Of a DNA stretch of 64,000 nucleotides, positions 1 to 8,449 are shown one piece after another. The position numbers were made by a program, and so were the translations under genes. The stretch's first letter is position 1. Each line of letters starts with the position of its first letter. Origin of the DNA: Lutibacter sp. Lineage in GTDB: Bacteria; Bacteroidota; Bacteroidia; Flavobacteriales; Flavobacteriaceae. The stretch lies in the NCBI GenBank assembly GCA_021647265.1, contig JAKIVA010000005.1:1-64000 (forward strand). The letters run 5' to 3'. The notes under the pieces are model-generated. The model was not told where the DNA came from. It worked only from the letters and a program-made list of their open reading frames with translations, and ran no database searches.

Positions 1-126
1 TTTAAAGAAAATGCTCAATAGAATTAAAGAGCAAATTCTTTTTGAACTATTTCATATCTTAAATTTTTGGATACTGTTTCTCAAAAAAATAAAATCTCAA
101 AATATTGGGCTTTTTAAGGTTTGACT

Positions 127-156
127 ACCTAAAATATTCAACAGAATCTTTTAGGT
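127..156. repeat. Imperfect inverted repeat in the 3' flank of the cytochrome gene
   Basis: An 8-base arm (ACCTAAAA) pairs with TTTTAGGT, followed inward by ATTC/GAAT around an AACA loop. It lacks a clean T-tract on either strand, so it is a weak terminator candidate at best. I recognise nothing else in the first 226 bases. Confidence 0.3.
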
Positions 157-226
157 AAGAGATTGCTGCCAATGGCTTAAATATAGCGAGTGCCACTAAT
201 TGAAACGACATTTTTTCAATTTACAA

Positions 227-1054
227 TTAATTGCGGTATTCACTATATTTGTTGTTGGCAGTAGGTGAGTCTACTTCAAAGAAATCATAAAAATTATTGA
301 ATTTTATTTTCAAATCTTCAATTGTTTTTTTTGCATTATCAATTGATTTTTCTTCAATCAATGAATGCATATCCTTTTCCGCACCATTGAAAAAGACATG
401 TATTTGCTCAAATTTTGTACCTGTATATGATTTATCTAACATTATAAATTTAGCTTGTTCAAATATATCTTTTCCAAATTGGCTGTAATCGGCAATATTA
501 TCTGATTTAAACGTATACAATTTATTTATTATATTATCTACTATTTCAATAGTTTCATGTTTAAGTTTCCATCGTTCACCATTGTTTAATTGTACCCCTC
601 TTAACATTTGCATTCTTACTTTTGGGGCTGAACCAAATTCATAATTATATATTGTTTCCGCAATCAATTTTAATTCATTTTGATTATAGATTACTTTTGG
701 CATTAAATTGAATTTTTTTACTGCTCCGGGCATCAAAGTTTTATCTTCAGAAGGATTGTTTACGTAAGCCATAACAGCTTTGATAAAATCTTCTTTTTCT
801 GGATAAGATGGTTTGTAATGCTCCTGAACTCGGAGCATTGGCGGTGCTATCATTTGGTTAATATTTGCAGGGTCAGGCGTTTTAAAATGACAGATATAAC
901 ACTTGCTTTCCAATAATTTATATCCTTCCGATTTTTTTATATCGGATTGTGCCACCATCTTTCCCGTATTATTTGCTTTTTCTGTCTTAGAGTTATTACA
1001 AGAGAGCAAAACTGTACTAATGATAATTGCTAAATATTTAATGTTTTTATTCAT
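227..1054 (-). CDS. Cytochrome c domain lipoprotein
   Basis: A 275-residue exported protein. The N-terminus is a lipoprotein signal (hydrophobic stretch followed by LLSC, lipidated Cys near residue 19). A single haem c attachment motif, CYICH, lies at residues 52-56. A methionine in the NLMPK segment (about residue 118) is a plausible distal ligand, so residues 45-140 look like a class I cytochrome c domain. The C-terminal half is helical, charged and not recognised; it has no second CxxCH. The protein is probably a membrane-anchored periplasmic electron carrier or haem sensor. It is the last gene downstream of an ECF sigma operon on the same strand, but a 147-bp repeat element lies between it and the EF-hand gene, so co-transcription is uncertain. 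The ATG follows AAGAAA, as for the two genes before it. Confidence 0.75.
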   Translation of the reverse strand: MNKNIKYLAIIISTVLLSCNNSKTEKANNTGKMVAQSDIKKSEGYKLLESKCYICHFKTPDPANINQMIAPPMLRVQEHYKPSYPEKEDFIKAVMAYVNNPSEDKTLMPGAVKKFNLMPKVIYNQNELKLIAETIYNYEFGSAPKVRMQMLRGVQLNNGERWKLKHETIEIVDNIINKLYTFKSDNIADYSQFGKDIFEQAKFIMLDKSYTGTKFEQIHVFFNGAEKDMHSLIEEKSIDNAKKTIEDLKIKFNNFYDFFEVDSPTANNKYSEYRN

Positions 1055-1073
1055 TTTCTTACCTTTTATTTAT

Positions 1074-1220
1074 GAGGCTGTCTGAAAAGTGTAATTTACG
1101 TCAGCCTAAATTCGTTTCAGTTTCTCATAATAATTGATAATCAGTATGATGAAATTGTGAAATAAACCTGCCTGGCCGCAGGTTCAGAATAATAAATTTT
1201 GTACCTTTTCAGACAACCTC
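1074..1220. repeat. MITE-like element, copy 1
   Basis: The 147-bp element has 16-bp terminal inverted repeats (GAGGCTGTCTGAAAAG at 1074-1089; CTTTTCAGACAACCTC at 1205-1220; 15 of 16 positions match). It has no ORF. The interior holds a Bacteroidota-type palindromic repeat (CTCATAATAATTGATAATCA core) shared with copy 2 at 7620-7783. It could also fold as a hairpin terminator between the EF-hand gene and the cytochrome gene. Confidence 0.75.
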
Positions 1221-1242
1221 ATTTTTATTAGTTTTATGTTTT

Positions 1243-1554
1243 TTACTTTCTTTTAAACCTTTTATTTGCTTGGTATTTTGCAAATTCTGCCGGTAATATA
1301 ATACCGTCATTATTCAAATCCATACTTTCAAAAGACGGTGCATTGGCTTGGTTGCGTCCTATTCCTGGATTGTTTTTTTGTCTTTCTGCTCTTACTTTTT
1401 TAAATTCTGATGCAGTAATTCGCCCATCGCCATTAAGGTCGAAAGTTTCAAACATAGGTCTGTTTTGTATTCCTCTACCTTGTGAATAGGCGTTAATACT
1501 TAATAGCATTATAATTGCGAATGTTGTGAGTGTGCTAAATTTTGTTGTTTTCAT
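1243..1554 (-). CDS. Exported EF-hand calcium-binding protein
   Basis: A 103-residue secreted protein with a signal peptide (hydrophobic core about residues 8-20, cleavage near NAYSQ). Two EF-hand loops are clear: DLNGDGRITASEF (residues 39-51) and DLNNDGIILPAEF (residues 79-91). Both have Asp at loop positions 1, 3 and 5 (the second loop has Asn at position 3) and Glu at position 12. The rest is basic and Asn/Gln-rich, ending in KRFKRK. It probably binds calcium or another divalent metal in the periplasm. It sits 27 bases downstream of the Spy-like gene in the ECF sigma operon. Small EF-hand proteins recur beside periplasmic metal or envelope stress sensors in this phylum. The specific ligand and role are not shown by the sequence. 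Confidence 0.8.
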   Translation of the reverse strand: MKTTKFSTLTTFAIIMLLSINAYSQGRGIQNRPMFETFDLNGDGRITASEFKKVRAERQKNNPGIGRNQANAPSFESMDLNNDGIILPAEFAKYQANKRFKRK

Positions 1555-1581
1555 TTTCTTATTTTCTTATTGTTAATATTT

Positions 1582-2094
1582 CTAATTATTCTTGTAATTT
1601 TTTTCCTTTGGCATAGATATATTTCCTTCGGTATTAACCATTGATTTAAAAATCTTAAATAGTTTTACTTTTTGTTTTTCGTTGCAAACTTCTTTCATAT
1701 TTAAATAATACCGGATGCTAAGATTTTTTAATTCTGTGTGTAAGTTTCCCAAATCCTTTGATAAATTATTTAAAATAATAGTATCCGATTTCTCTTTTCC
1801 TAATTCTACTATAATTTGAGTTCTTATAGAATCCATTTTTTTAATAATTTCATCTGAATCTTGGTGATATTGGTGTCGGATATTTTGGAATTTTCTATGT
1901 TGTTTAAATGACAGGTTTAATTCTTTTCTAAAAAAACGTCCCAAATGCTTGGTGGGTATAACTATTTCTTTTTTATCTTGTTCCTTATAACTAGCAGTTA
2001 TATTTTTTTTGAATAATATAGTTCCTATTATTGTAAGGTTGAATAGGACCAAAAGTGTGATTATTCCTAATAATATTTTAGTGTTTTTTTGCAT
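1582..2094 (-). CDS. CpxP/Spy-like (heavy-metal-resistance-type) periplasmic protein
   Basis: A 170-residue protein with one N-terminal membrane segment (about residues 8-29), then a mostly helical periplasmic domain. The helical region has the layout of the Spy/CpxP/CnrR superfamily: an opening helix with FRKELNLSFKQHRKF, a long middle helix with KMDSIRTQIIVEL, and a closing helix near NEKQKVKLFKIF. The canonical LTxxQ motifs are degenerate. Family members act as periplasmic chaperones or as metal/stress sensors that control an anti-sigma factor. Its place, 7 bases downstream of the putative anti-sigma gene, fits a sensor or chaperone in that circuit. The assignment rests on helical pattern and context rather than a diagnostic motif. 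Confidence 0.6.
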   Translation of the reverse strand: MQKNTKILLGIITLLVLFNLTIIGTILFKKNITASYKEQDKKEIVIPTKHLGRFFRKELNLSFKQHRKFQNIRHQYHQDSDEIIKKMDSIRTQIIVELGKEKSDTIILNNLSKDLGNLHTELKNLSIRYYLNMKEVCNEKQKVKLFKIFKSMVNTEGNISMPKEKNYKNN

Positions 2095-2101
2095 TTTCTT
2101 T

Positions 2102-2536
2102 TTATTCTTTAATTAACAATACACTTTCCATTCTTTCCAGTTGTAAATCGTTGAAATAAAATTCTGTTTTATAATTATTAGAGCTTAGCTCGTTTGTATT
2201 ATGGTATATATTACCTATACTAAAACCTGAATATAGTGTTATTAACAATACTAAAACGGCAACAATTAGTTGACTATTTTTTATAAAGTATGAATTAAAT
2301 AGATTGCTTTGATTTTCTTTGTCTGTAAGTTTATTGATAATTTCTATATATAGGTATGGATTATTTTCTAAACGTTCTTCGTTACCAATTAAACGGTATG
2401 TGATTTTTAGTTCATTTAAAATACTTTTATAATAATCAGAATTATTTATAATACTTTTTACACGTTTCATTTCATATTCAGAAAGCTCTTCATTGAAATA
2501 TTTTATTACCGTTTTATTTGATAATTTAGTTTTCAT
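2102..2536 (-). CDS. Small single-pass membrane protein, probable anti-sigma factor
   Basis: A 144-residue protein with a charged cytoplasmic N-terminal half beginning KTKLSNKTVIKYFNEELSE. One membrane helix follows (about residues 83-107, VAVLVLLITLYSG), then a short periplasmic tail. No zinc-anti-sigma His/Cys motif is present. The topology and the position 11 bases downstream of an ECF sigma gene are what one expects of a membrane anti-sigma factor that holds the sigma factor until an envelope signal is received. Function is inferred from context; no diagnostic domain is visible. Confidence 0.6.
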   Translation of the reverse strand: MKTKLSNKTVIKYFNEELSEYEMKRVKSIINNSDYYKSILNELKITYRLIGNEERLENNPYLYIEIINKLTDKENQSNLFNSYFIKNSQLIVAVLVLLITLYSGFSIGNIYHNTNELSSNNYKTEFYFNDLQLERMESVLLIKE

Positions 2537-2547
2537 CCTTTTTATTT

Positions 2548-3141
2548 CTATTTATTTGACACTACTTTTTTTAAAACTTTTGCTTTTTTTAAAATATTTT
2601 TTTGAACATTTATTTTGGCTCTATGTATTAAACCTTCTATTGATGCCAGAGATGTATCCATAATTTCAGCAATATCTTTGTATGAAACATTTTCATATTT
2701 ATGAAGAATGAAAGCAGTTTTTTGTTTTTCAGGAAGTAATTCAATAGCTTCTCTTAATAAGATAAGCCTTTGTTGCTTTAAAACATTTTCTTCATTTTGT
2801 GTTGGAGTTTCTGCTATTTGGAGTTCGGTGTTTTCACTATTTTTAAATTTTTTTTCAATGCTTTTAAAAAATTTTCTTTTTTTATTGTTTCTAATAAAAT
2901 TGAGTGATTTATTTACAGTTATCCGATATAACCAAGTAGATAGTTTTGATTTATTTTTAAATTTTTTTATAGATAGAAAAACTTCGATGAATACTTCTTG
3001 GGTGATGTCTTCTGCATCACTTTTATCCCGAATAAAACGAAAACAAGTATTTAATACTAAGGATTGATACTTCTCAACAAGTATTTTGAAGTATAGTTGA
3101 TCTCCAGATAGTATCCTTGAAATTAGTTCTTCATCTGACAT
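2548..3141 (-). CDS. ECF-type RNA polymerase sigma factor
   Basis: A sigma-70 family extracytoplasmic-function sigma factor of about 197 residues. Region 2 is at the N-terminus (SDEELISRILSGD, then SDAEDITQEVFIEVF and the -10-binding stretch FKNKSKLSTWLYRI). A short lysine-rich linker follows. Region 4 has a helix-turn-helix at YKDIAEIMDTSLASIEGLIHRAK. I place the start at the ATG of MSDEEL (3141), because sigma region 2 starts there; an in-frame ATG nine codons upstream (3168) would add an unusual MHLTLIKRI extension. The gene heads a minus-strand operon with a putative anti-sigma factor, a Spy-like protein and an EF-hand protein, and is divergent from cysS. Such sigma factors commonly activate their own operon. 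Confidence 0.85.
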   Translation of the reverse strand: MSDEELISRILSGDQLYFKILVEKYQSLVLNTCFRFIRDKSDAEDITQEVFIEVFLSIKKFKNKSKLSTWLYRITVNKSLNFIRNNKKRKFFKSIEKKFKNSENTELQIAETPTQNEENVLKQQRLILLREAIELLPEKQKTAFILHKYENVSYKDIAEIMDTSLASIEGLIHRAKINVQKNILKKAKVLKKVVSNK

Positions 3142-3401
3142 TATTCTCTTTATTAAAGTAAGATGCAAATAAAGCTAAAAACTTTTATCTAACAATTTTT
3201 TTAGATAAATTAAGATAGTATTTTATGCCTAAATTTTTAGTCAACCTATTTCAGGAAAGTACATAAGACAACATACTAAAAATAAATGTAAACTTTTCAC
3301 TATTGATATTAAAGTTTAATAATCTTAAATCCATTGCAGTATAAATTTTTCCATTAGGGATTTGTTTTTATCTTTACATCCTCAAAAATAAGTAGCAATT
3401 A

Positions 3402-4874
3402 ATGGAATTATACAAAACAAACCAACTTAAAATATACAATTCTTTAAGTAAATCTAAAGAAGTTTTTAAACCAATTGTTGAAGGAAATGTTGGTATGTAT
3501 GTTTGTGGCCCTACAGTTTATAGTAATGTGCACCTAGGAAATGTAAGAACCTTTATGTCGTTTGATATGATTTTTCGTTACTTAAAACACTTAGGTTATA
3601 AAGTGCGCTATGTACGTAATATTACTGATGCAGGGCATTTAACAGATGATGATGCAGAAGATAAAATTTCGACCAAAGCTCGATTGGAAAAAATAGAGCC
3701 TATGGAAGTTGTACAACGTTACACAATAGATTTTCACAATACATTACAAAATATTAATAATTTACCTCCAAGTATTGAGCCAACTGCTACAGGGCATATT
3801 GTTGAACAAATTGAGATAATTAAAGATATTTTAGCCAAAGGAATGGCGTATGAAGTTAATGGTTCTGTATATTTTGATGTTTTAAAATATAATGAAACGG
3901 AAAACTACGGAATACTTTCAGGAAGAAAAATTGAAGATTCTATAGAAAATACACGAGCCTTAGATGGACAATCTGAAAAGAAAAATCCGCAAGATTTTGC
4001 ACTTTGGAAAAAAGCAGATGAACGTCATATTATGCGTTGGCCTTCTCCTTGGAGTGATGGTTTTCCAGGTTGGCATTTAGAATGTAGCGCAATGAGTACC
4101 AAATATTTAGGAAGTGAGTTTGATATTCATGGAGGAGGAATGGATTTAAAATTCCCTCATCATGAATGTGAAATAGCCCAATCTAAAGTTAAAAATGGTG
4201 TAAACCCTGTACATTATTGGATGCATGCAAATATGTTAATTTTAAACGGTGAAAAAATGTCTAAATCAACAGGGAATTATATTTTACCCAATGAGATTTT
4301 TTCAGGTGAAAACAATATTTTAAGTAAACCATTTTCACCAAGTGTAACACGGTTTTTTATGTTGCAGGCAAACTATAGAAGTATATTAGATTTTACCAAT
4401 GCAGGAATTGAAGCATCTGAAAAAGGGTATATTAAGTTAGAAGAAGCTGTGAATAACTTAGATAATATTGCGGTGTCAAACAAGTCTTCAATTGATGTTA
4501 AAGGTTGGAAGCAAAAGTGTTATGATGCTATGAATGACGATTTTAATACACCTATTTTAATTGCAAATTTATTTGAAGCAGTTAAATTTGTAAATTTATT
4601 ACTCGTTAAAAAAGAAACCATAACAGCAATAGATTTAAAAGAACTTAAATCAACATTAAAAGCATTTTTCTACGATGTATTAGGATTGAAAAATGAGATT
4701 CAACAAGATAGTTCAGATAAATTAACGGGTGTGATAGAATTATTAATTCAAATGAGAAAAGAGGCTAGAGATAACAAAAACTGGTCATTGTCTGATCAAA
4801 TTAGAGATGAACTTTTAGCTTTGGGTATTCAATTAAAAGATGGCAAAGAAGGAACTACTTTCTCTGTAAATTAA
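3402..4874 (+). CDS. cysS: Cysteinyl-tRNA synthetase
   Basis: Class I aminoacyl-tRNA synthetase, 490 residues, charging tRNA-Cys. The zinc/HIGH region is seen as [18 protein letters not shown] (residues 27-47). The other zinc ligands fall in GWHLECSAM and the FPHHECE segment. The KMSKS loop is EKMSKSTGN. The C-terminal helical domain (residues 340-490) is complete, ending with the EARDNKNW and DQIRDEL pattern typical of CysS. Length matches the family. It starts 233 bases from the divergent ECF sigma gene. yidD begins 1 base after its stop, so the two are probably co-transcribed. Confidence 0.97.
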   Translation: MELYKTNQLKIYNSLSKSKEVFKPIVEGNVGMYVCGPTVYSNVHLGNVRTFMSFDMIFRYLKHLGYKVRYVRNITDAGHLTDDDAEDKISTKARLEKIEPMEVVQRYTIDFHNTLQNINNLPPSIEPTATGHIVEQIEIIKDILAKGMAYEVNGSVYFDVLKYNETENYGILSGRKIEDSIENTRALDGQSEKKNPQDFALWKKADERHIMRWPSPWSDGFPGWHLECSAMSTKYLGSEFDIHGGGMDLKFPHHECEIAQSKVKNGVNPVHYWMHANMLILNGEKMSKSTGNYILPNEIFSGENNILSKPFSPSVTRFFMLQANYRSILDFTNAGIEASEKGYIKLEEAVNNLDNIAVSNKSSIDVKGWKQKCYDAMNDDFNTPILIANLFEAVKFVNLLLVKKETITAIDLKELKSTLKAFFYDVLGLKNEIQQDSSDKLTGVIELLIQMRKEARDNKNWSLSDQIRDELLALGIQLKDGKEGTTFSVN

Positions 4875-4875
4875 G

Positions 4876-5133
4876 TTGAAAAGTATTACTAAAATATTGG
4901 CAATTCCGTTTATTTGGCTGGTTCGTTTTTACCAAGCTGCAATATCTCCTTATACACCATCAAGTTGCAGGTATTCACCAACTTGCTCAAGTTATACGTT
5001 AGAAGCACTTCAAAAACATGGCATATTTAGAGGTGGTAAATTGGCAATTAAAAGAATTTTTAGTTGCCATCCCTGGGGTGGAAGTGGTTATGATCCTGTA
5101 CCCGATAAAGAAGAAATAAAGAGTAAAAATTAG
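4876..5133 (+). CDS. yidD: Membrane protein insertion efficiency factor
   Basis: An 85-residue YidD-family protein, which helps YidC-dependent insertion of inner-membrane proteins. The family signature runs from residue 16: FYQAAISPY, then [17 protein letters not shown] with three cysteines, then [19 protein letters not shown]. The N-terminus forms an amphipathic helix that binds the membrane. The best start is a TTG one base after the cysS stop, which makes translational coupling likely. In many bacteria yidD sits with rnpA/yidC; here it is in a cysS-yidD-lgt cluster, as in other Flavobacteriia. Confidence 0.93.
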   Translation: MKSITKILAIPFIWLVRFYQAAISPYTPSSCRYSPTCSSYTLEALQKHGIFRGGKLAIKRIFSCHPWGGSGYDPVPDKEEIKSKN

Positions 5134-5201
5134 TTTAATTTAACTAAAAGTTACTACAACAAAACATTTATTATATATTTACAGTACTAAAAATAAAATT
5201 A

Positions 5202-6017
5202 ATGATACTACTTCAAATTGATTGGAATCCATCACCAATATTATTCAAATTAGGCCCAGTTGCAATACGATATTATAGTTTAATGTTTCTATTCGCGTTT
5301 ACATTAGGGTTGTATATAATGAAAAAAATATTTATAAATGATAAAATTCCATTAGAAAAGTTAGACTCATTATTTATGTATGCTGTTATTGCTACATTGA
5401 TAGGTGCAAGAATAGGACATTTTTTATTTTATCAACCAGAATTTTTATTTAAACATCCTCTAGAAGTTTTATTACCTGTTAAATTTTCACCAAAATTTGA
5501 GTTTACTGGCTACAGAGGCTTAGCAAGTCATGGTGCTGCGATAGGAATAATTTTAGCCATGTATTGGTTTAGTAAAAAAATATTAAAAAAACCATTACTT
5601 TATATTTTAGATAGAATTGTGGTTCCAGTTGCGTTAGGAGCAATGTTTGTTAGAATAGGAAATTTAATGAATTCTGAAATAATAGGAAAACCTACAAACT
5701 CTAATTATGGTTTTATTTTTAGAAAATTAGGAGAAGATTTCCCTAGACATCCAGCACAATTGTATGAAGCTATTAGCTATTTGGTAATTTTTATCATTCT
5801 TTGGTACATCTATTGGAAAACAGATAAAAAACAAAAATTAGGCTATATTTTTGGATTATTTTTTGTGTTACTTTGGTCGGTTAGATTTGTAATCGAATTC
5901 TTCAAAGAAGCACAGGTTGATGACCGTGCTCAATGGGCACTAAATACTGGGCAATGGTTAAGTATTCCTCTTATTTTTGTTGGATTTTATTTTATGTTTA
6001 GAAAAACAAAATCTTAA
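5202..6017 (+). CDS. lgt: Prolipoprotein diacylglyceryl transferase
   Basis: A 271-residue integral membrane enzyme that moves diacylglycerol from phosphatidylglycerol to the lipobox Cys of prolipoproteins. Seven membrane segments can be traced. Conserved features are the ATLIGARIGHFLFY region, the catalytic-loop motif GYRGLASHGAAIG, the signature region LGAMFVRIGNLMNSEIIGKPT, and PRHPAQLYEA. It starts 68 bases after yidD on the same strand. It is the first committed step for the many lipoproteins in this window, such as the S9 peptidase and the cytochrome protein. Confidence 0.96.
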   Translation: MILLQIDWNPSPILFKLGPVAIRYYSLMFLFAFTLGLYIMKKIFINDKIPLEKLDSLFMYAVIATLIGARIGHFLFYQPEFLFKHPLEVLLPVKFSPKFEFTGYRGLASHGAAIGIILAMYWFSKKILKKPLLYILDRIVVPVALGAMFVRIGNLMNSEIIGKPTNSNYGFIFRKLGEDFPRHPAQLYEAISYLVIFIILWYIYWKTDKKQKLGYIFGLFFVLLWSVRFVIEFFKEAQVDDRAQWALNTGQWLSIPLIFVGFYFMFRKTKS

Positions 6018-6162
6018 ATCAACACCCAAAATAGTATGCTTGTTTTTAAGAATAAGTTTTTTTATAAAGGTTAAATTTTAGAATTTAATTCCTAATAAAA
6101 AAAGAATCATTAGCTGTTAAAGTTTTTTTATATCTTTAGAAGATAAATGTAAACTTTTTTCA

Positions 6163-7599
6163 ATGAAAACTAAACTACTATTAATTGCAACATTAAGTTT
6201 TGCAATTACAACTTCATTTTCTCAAAAAAAAATAGGGAAAACAAAAAAAGCGATTATAAGTTCTGTGGAAAACCATAAAGAAGATCTTATAAATATCAGT
6301 GATGAAATTTGGTCATTGGCTGAAACTGCTTTTGAAGAAAATAAGTCTTCAAAATTATTAGCAGATTATGCCGAAAAACAAGGATTTAAGGTTGAACGTG
6401 GTGTAGCAGGTATACCAACTGCTTTTGTTGCTACTTATGGTTCTGGAAGACCCGTAATAAGTGTTTTAGGTGAATTTGATGCGCTTCCAGGCATTTCACA
6501 AAAGGCAATACCAACAAAAGATCCAATTAATGAGGGAGAACCTGGTCATGGTTGTGGTCATAACTTATTTGGCTCAGCAAGTTTAGGAGCTGCAATTGCC
6601 ATTAAAGAATTAATTGAGAGCGGTAAAATTAAGGGAACTATTAAGTTTTTTGGAACACCAAGCGAAGAAAAATATTTTGGAAAAATTTGGATGGTACGTG
6701 CAGGACTTTGGAATGATGTTGACGTTAATATAAGTTGGCATCCTGCCGCAGAAATTAAAGCAGATGTGCAAAGTTCATTAGCTTTGGTAGATTTTAAAAT
6801 TGAATTTTATGGGCAATCAGCTCATGCTTCCGCTGATCCTTGGAATGGTAGAAGTGCATCAGATGCATTAGAACTATACACTACAGGTATTAATTACTAT
6901 AGAGAACATGTAAAACCTACTGTAAGAATGCATTATCATATACAGGATGCAGGTAAAGTTGTAAATGTTGTGCCAGATTATGCCAGACTTTGGATGCGAG
7001 TTAGAGACACAAAACGATCTGGATTAATGCCGGTTTATAAACAAGCTATGAAAATGGCTGAAGGAGCTGCAATTTTAGCCAATGTAGATTATAAGGTTTC
7101 TCTAATTTCAGGAATATATGAAGTGTTGGTGAATAGAGAAGGAGGTAAAATAATGCAAAATAATCTTGAATTATTAGGACCTATTAATTATACCGATGAA
7201 GAAATTTCATTTGGAAAAAAAATACAGGAAGCTACAGGTAAAAAACAGGTAGGTATGGATAGTGCTATAAAACCTTTAAAAGAAACAAGAGAGAACCCAG
7301 GAGGTGGCTCAACAGATGTTGGGGATGTTAGTTGGAATGTTGCAAATATAAATTTGGGTGTTACTACTGCACCAAAAGACACCCCTTGGCATTCATGGGC
7401 TGTAGTTGCCTGTGGAGGTATGAGTATTGGTCATAAAGGAATGCTATATGCTTCAAAAGCAATGGCTATGACAATGCTTGATTTATTTGAGAATCCTGAA
7501 TTACTTAAAAAAGTTAAGGCAGAATATGTTAAAAGAAAGGGAGACGAGGTTTATAAGGCAATTATTCCAGATGGTCCTCCTCCAGTTCCTGTAAATTAA
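6163..7599 (+). CDS. Exported M20-family amidohydrolase (AbgB-like)
   Basis: A 478-residue zinc amidohydrolase of the M20 peptidase family, most like aminobenzoyl-glutamate utilisation protein B. A signal peptide is present (MKTKLLLIATLSFAITTSFS, ending before QKK), so it acts in the periplasm or outside. Active-site motifs in order are GEFDALPG (residues 106-113), GHGCGHNLFGSA, and GTPSEEKYFGK with the catalytic Glu pair. Next comes the dimerisation lid with GQSAHASADPWNGRSA, and finally TPWHSW near the C-terminus carrying a metal His. The substrate is probably an N-acyl amino acid or peptide-like amide; it cannot be fixed from sequence. It is monocistronic, followed at once by a MITE-like repeat. 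Confidence 0.85.
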   Translation: MKTKLLLIATLSFAITTSFSQKKIGKTKKAIISSVENHKEDLINISDEIWSLAETAFEENKSSKLLADYAEKQGFKVERGVAGIPTAFVATYGSGRPVISVLGEFDALPGISQKAIPTKDPINEGEPGHGCGHNLFGSASLGAAIAIKELIESGKIKGTIKFFGTPSEEKYFGKIWMVRAGLWNDVDVNISWHPAAEIKADVQSSLALVDFKIEFYGQSAHASADPWNGRSASDALELYTTGINYYREHVKPTVRMHYHIQDAGKVVNVVPDYARLWMRVRDTKRSGLMPVYKQAMKMAEGAAILANVDYKVSLISGIYEVLVNREGGKIMQNNLELLGPINYTDEEISFGKKIQEATGKKQVGMDSAIKPLKETRENPGGGSTDVGDVSWNVANINLGVTTAPKDTPWHSWAVVACGGMSIGHKGMLYASKAMAMTMLDLFENPELLKKVKAEYVKRKGDEVYKAIIPDGPPPVPVN

Positions 7600-7619
7600 G
7601 TATCATATAAAAATAATAA

Positions 7620-7783
7620 GAGGCTGTCTAAAAAGTTTATTCTACGTCAACCTGTCCCGATAATTATTGCGATGTTTCAGGTTCTCATAATAATTGATAA
7701 TCAGCATGATGTGATTCTGAAATAAATCCACCTGCTGCTTGCAGGTTCAGAGTGATAAATTTTGTAACTTTTCAGACAGTCTC
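7620..7783. repeat. MITE-like element, copy 2
   Basis: A 164-bp element with the same ends as copy 1 (GAGGCTGTCTAAAAAG at 7620-7635; CTTTTCAGACAGTCTC at 7768-7783). It has an interior homologous to copy 1 (CTCATAATAATTGATAATCAGCATGATG is split across 7683-7710). It lies between two convergent genes and may serve as a two-way terminator. Its right end is included in the long tract shared with 10199-10880. Confidence 0.75.
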
Positions 7784-8449
7784 TTTTAATTAACTTTTAA
7801 TTTGAGATTTTTTAAATTTTTCAAATTTAGTTTCTTTGTTTTTTGGCCAACTATTGTTACTTAAATTAACATCAGCAGTTTGTTCATCAGGGTCTATGGT
7901 AATTTTTTTAATAGCTTTACTAGAAGGAAAAACTTTGGTTACTTCTTTATCATTGTGTCTCCAAATTTGAGCAGGATATTGTTTGCGTTCTTTGGTGCCA
8001 TCTTCATATTCAAATTCAACAATAATAGGCATTACTAAATCTCCGGGTTTTTCAAACACCAGTTCATAAAAGTATTTAGGAGCTTTTAGGGCTGATTTTT
8101 CTTGTTCCGAAAAATTTGCAGCAATATAATCGCTTAATAAAGCGTAATCTTCAGGGTTTTTATTTTTTAAATCGTTTGTAAATTCATAGCTATCTTCAGA
8201 AACCAAATAAAGAGCAGGCGGTAATTGATCAATGGTAATACCATATCTTTTTGCCATATTTTTAGCTCTTTCGGTAGGTTTATCAGTAACGTAATATTTT
8301 TTCACTTCTTTAATACCAATATCATTATTTCCAGTAGTATAAAACCAACCTCTCCAAAACCAATCTAAATCCATAGCAGAAGCATCTTCCATAGTTCTAA
8401 AGAAATCGGCAGGAGTAGGGTGTTTAAACTTCCATCGTTCGGCATAGGT
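7768..8449. repeat. Near-identical 682-bp tract, copy A
   Basis: By eye this matches 10199-10880 base for base without gaps, with only five substitutions. It covers the right end of a MITE-like repeat and the 3' end of the M1-like gene. Beyond 8449 the two copies diverge sharply. Confidence 0.9.

Noticed and set aside
2708..3067. A 119-codon plus-strand ORF opposite the ECF sigma gene
   Set aside because: Rich in Phe, Ser and Leu as expected from antisense of Lys- and Glu-rich codons.
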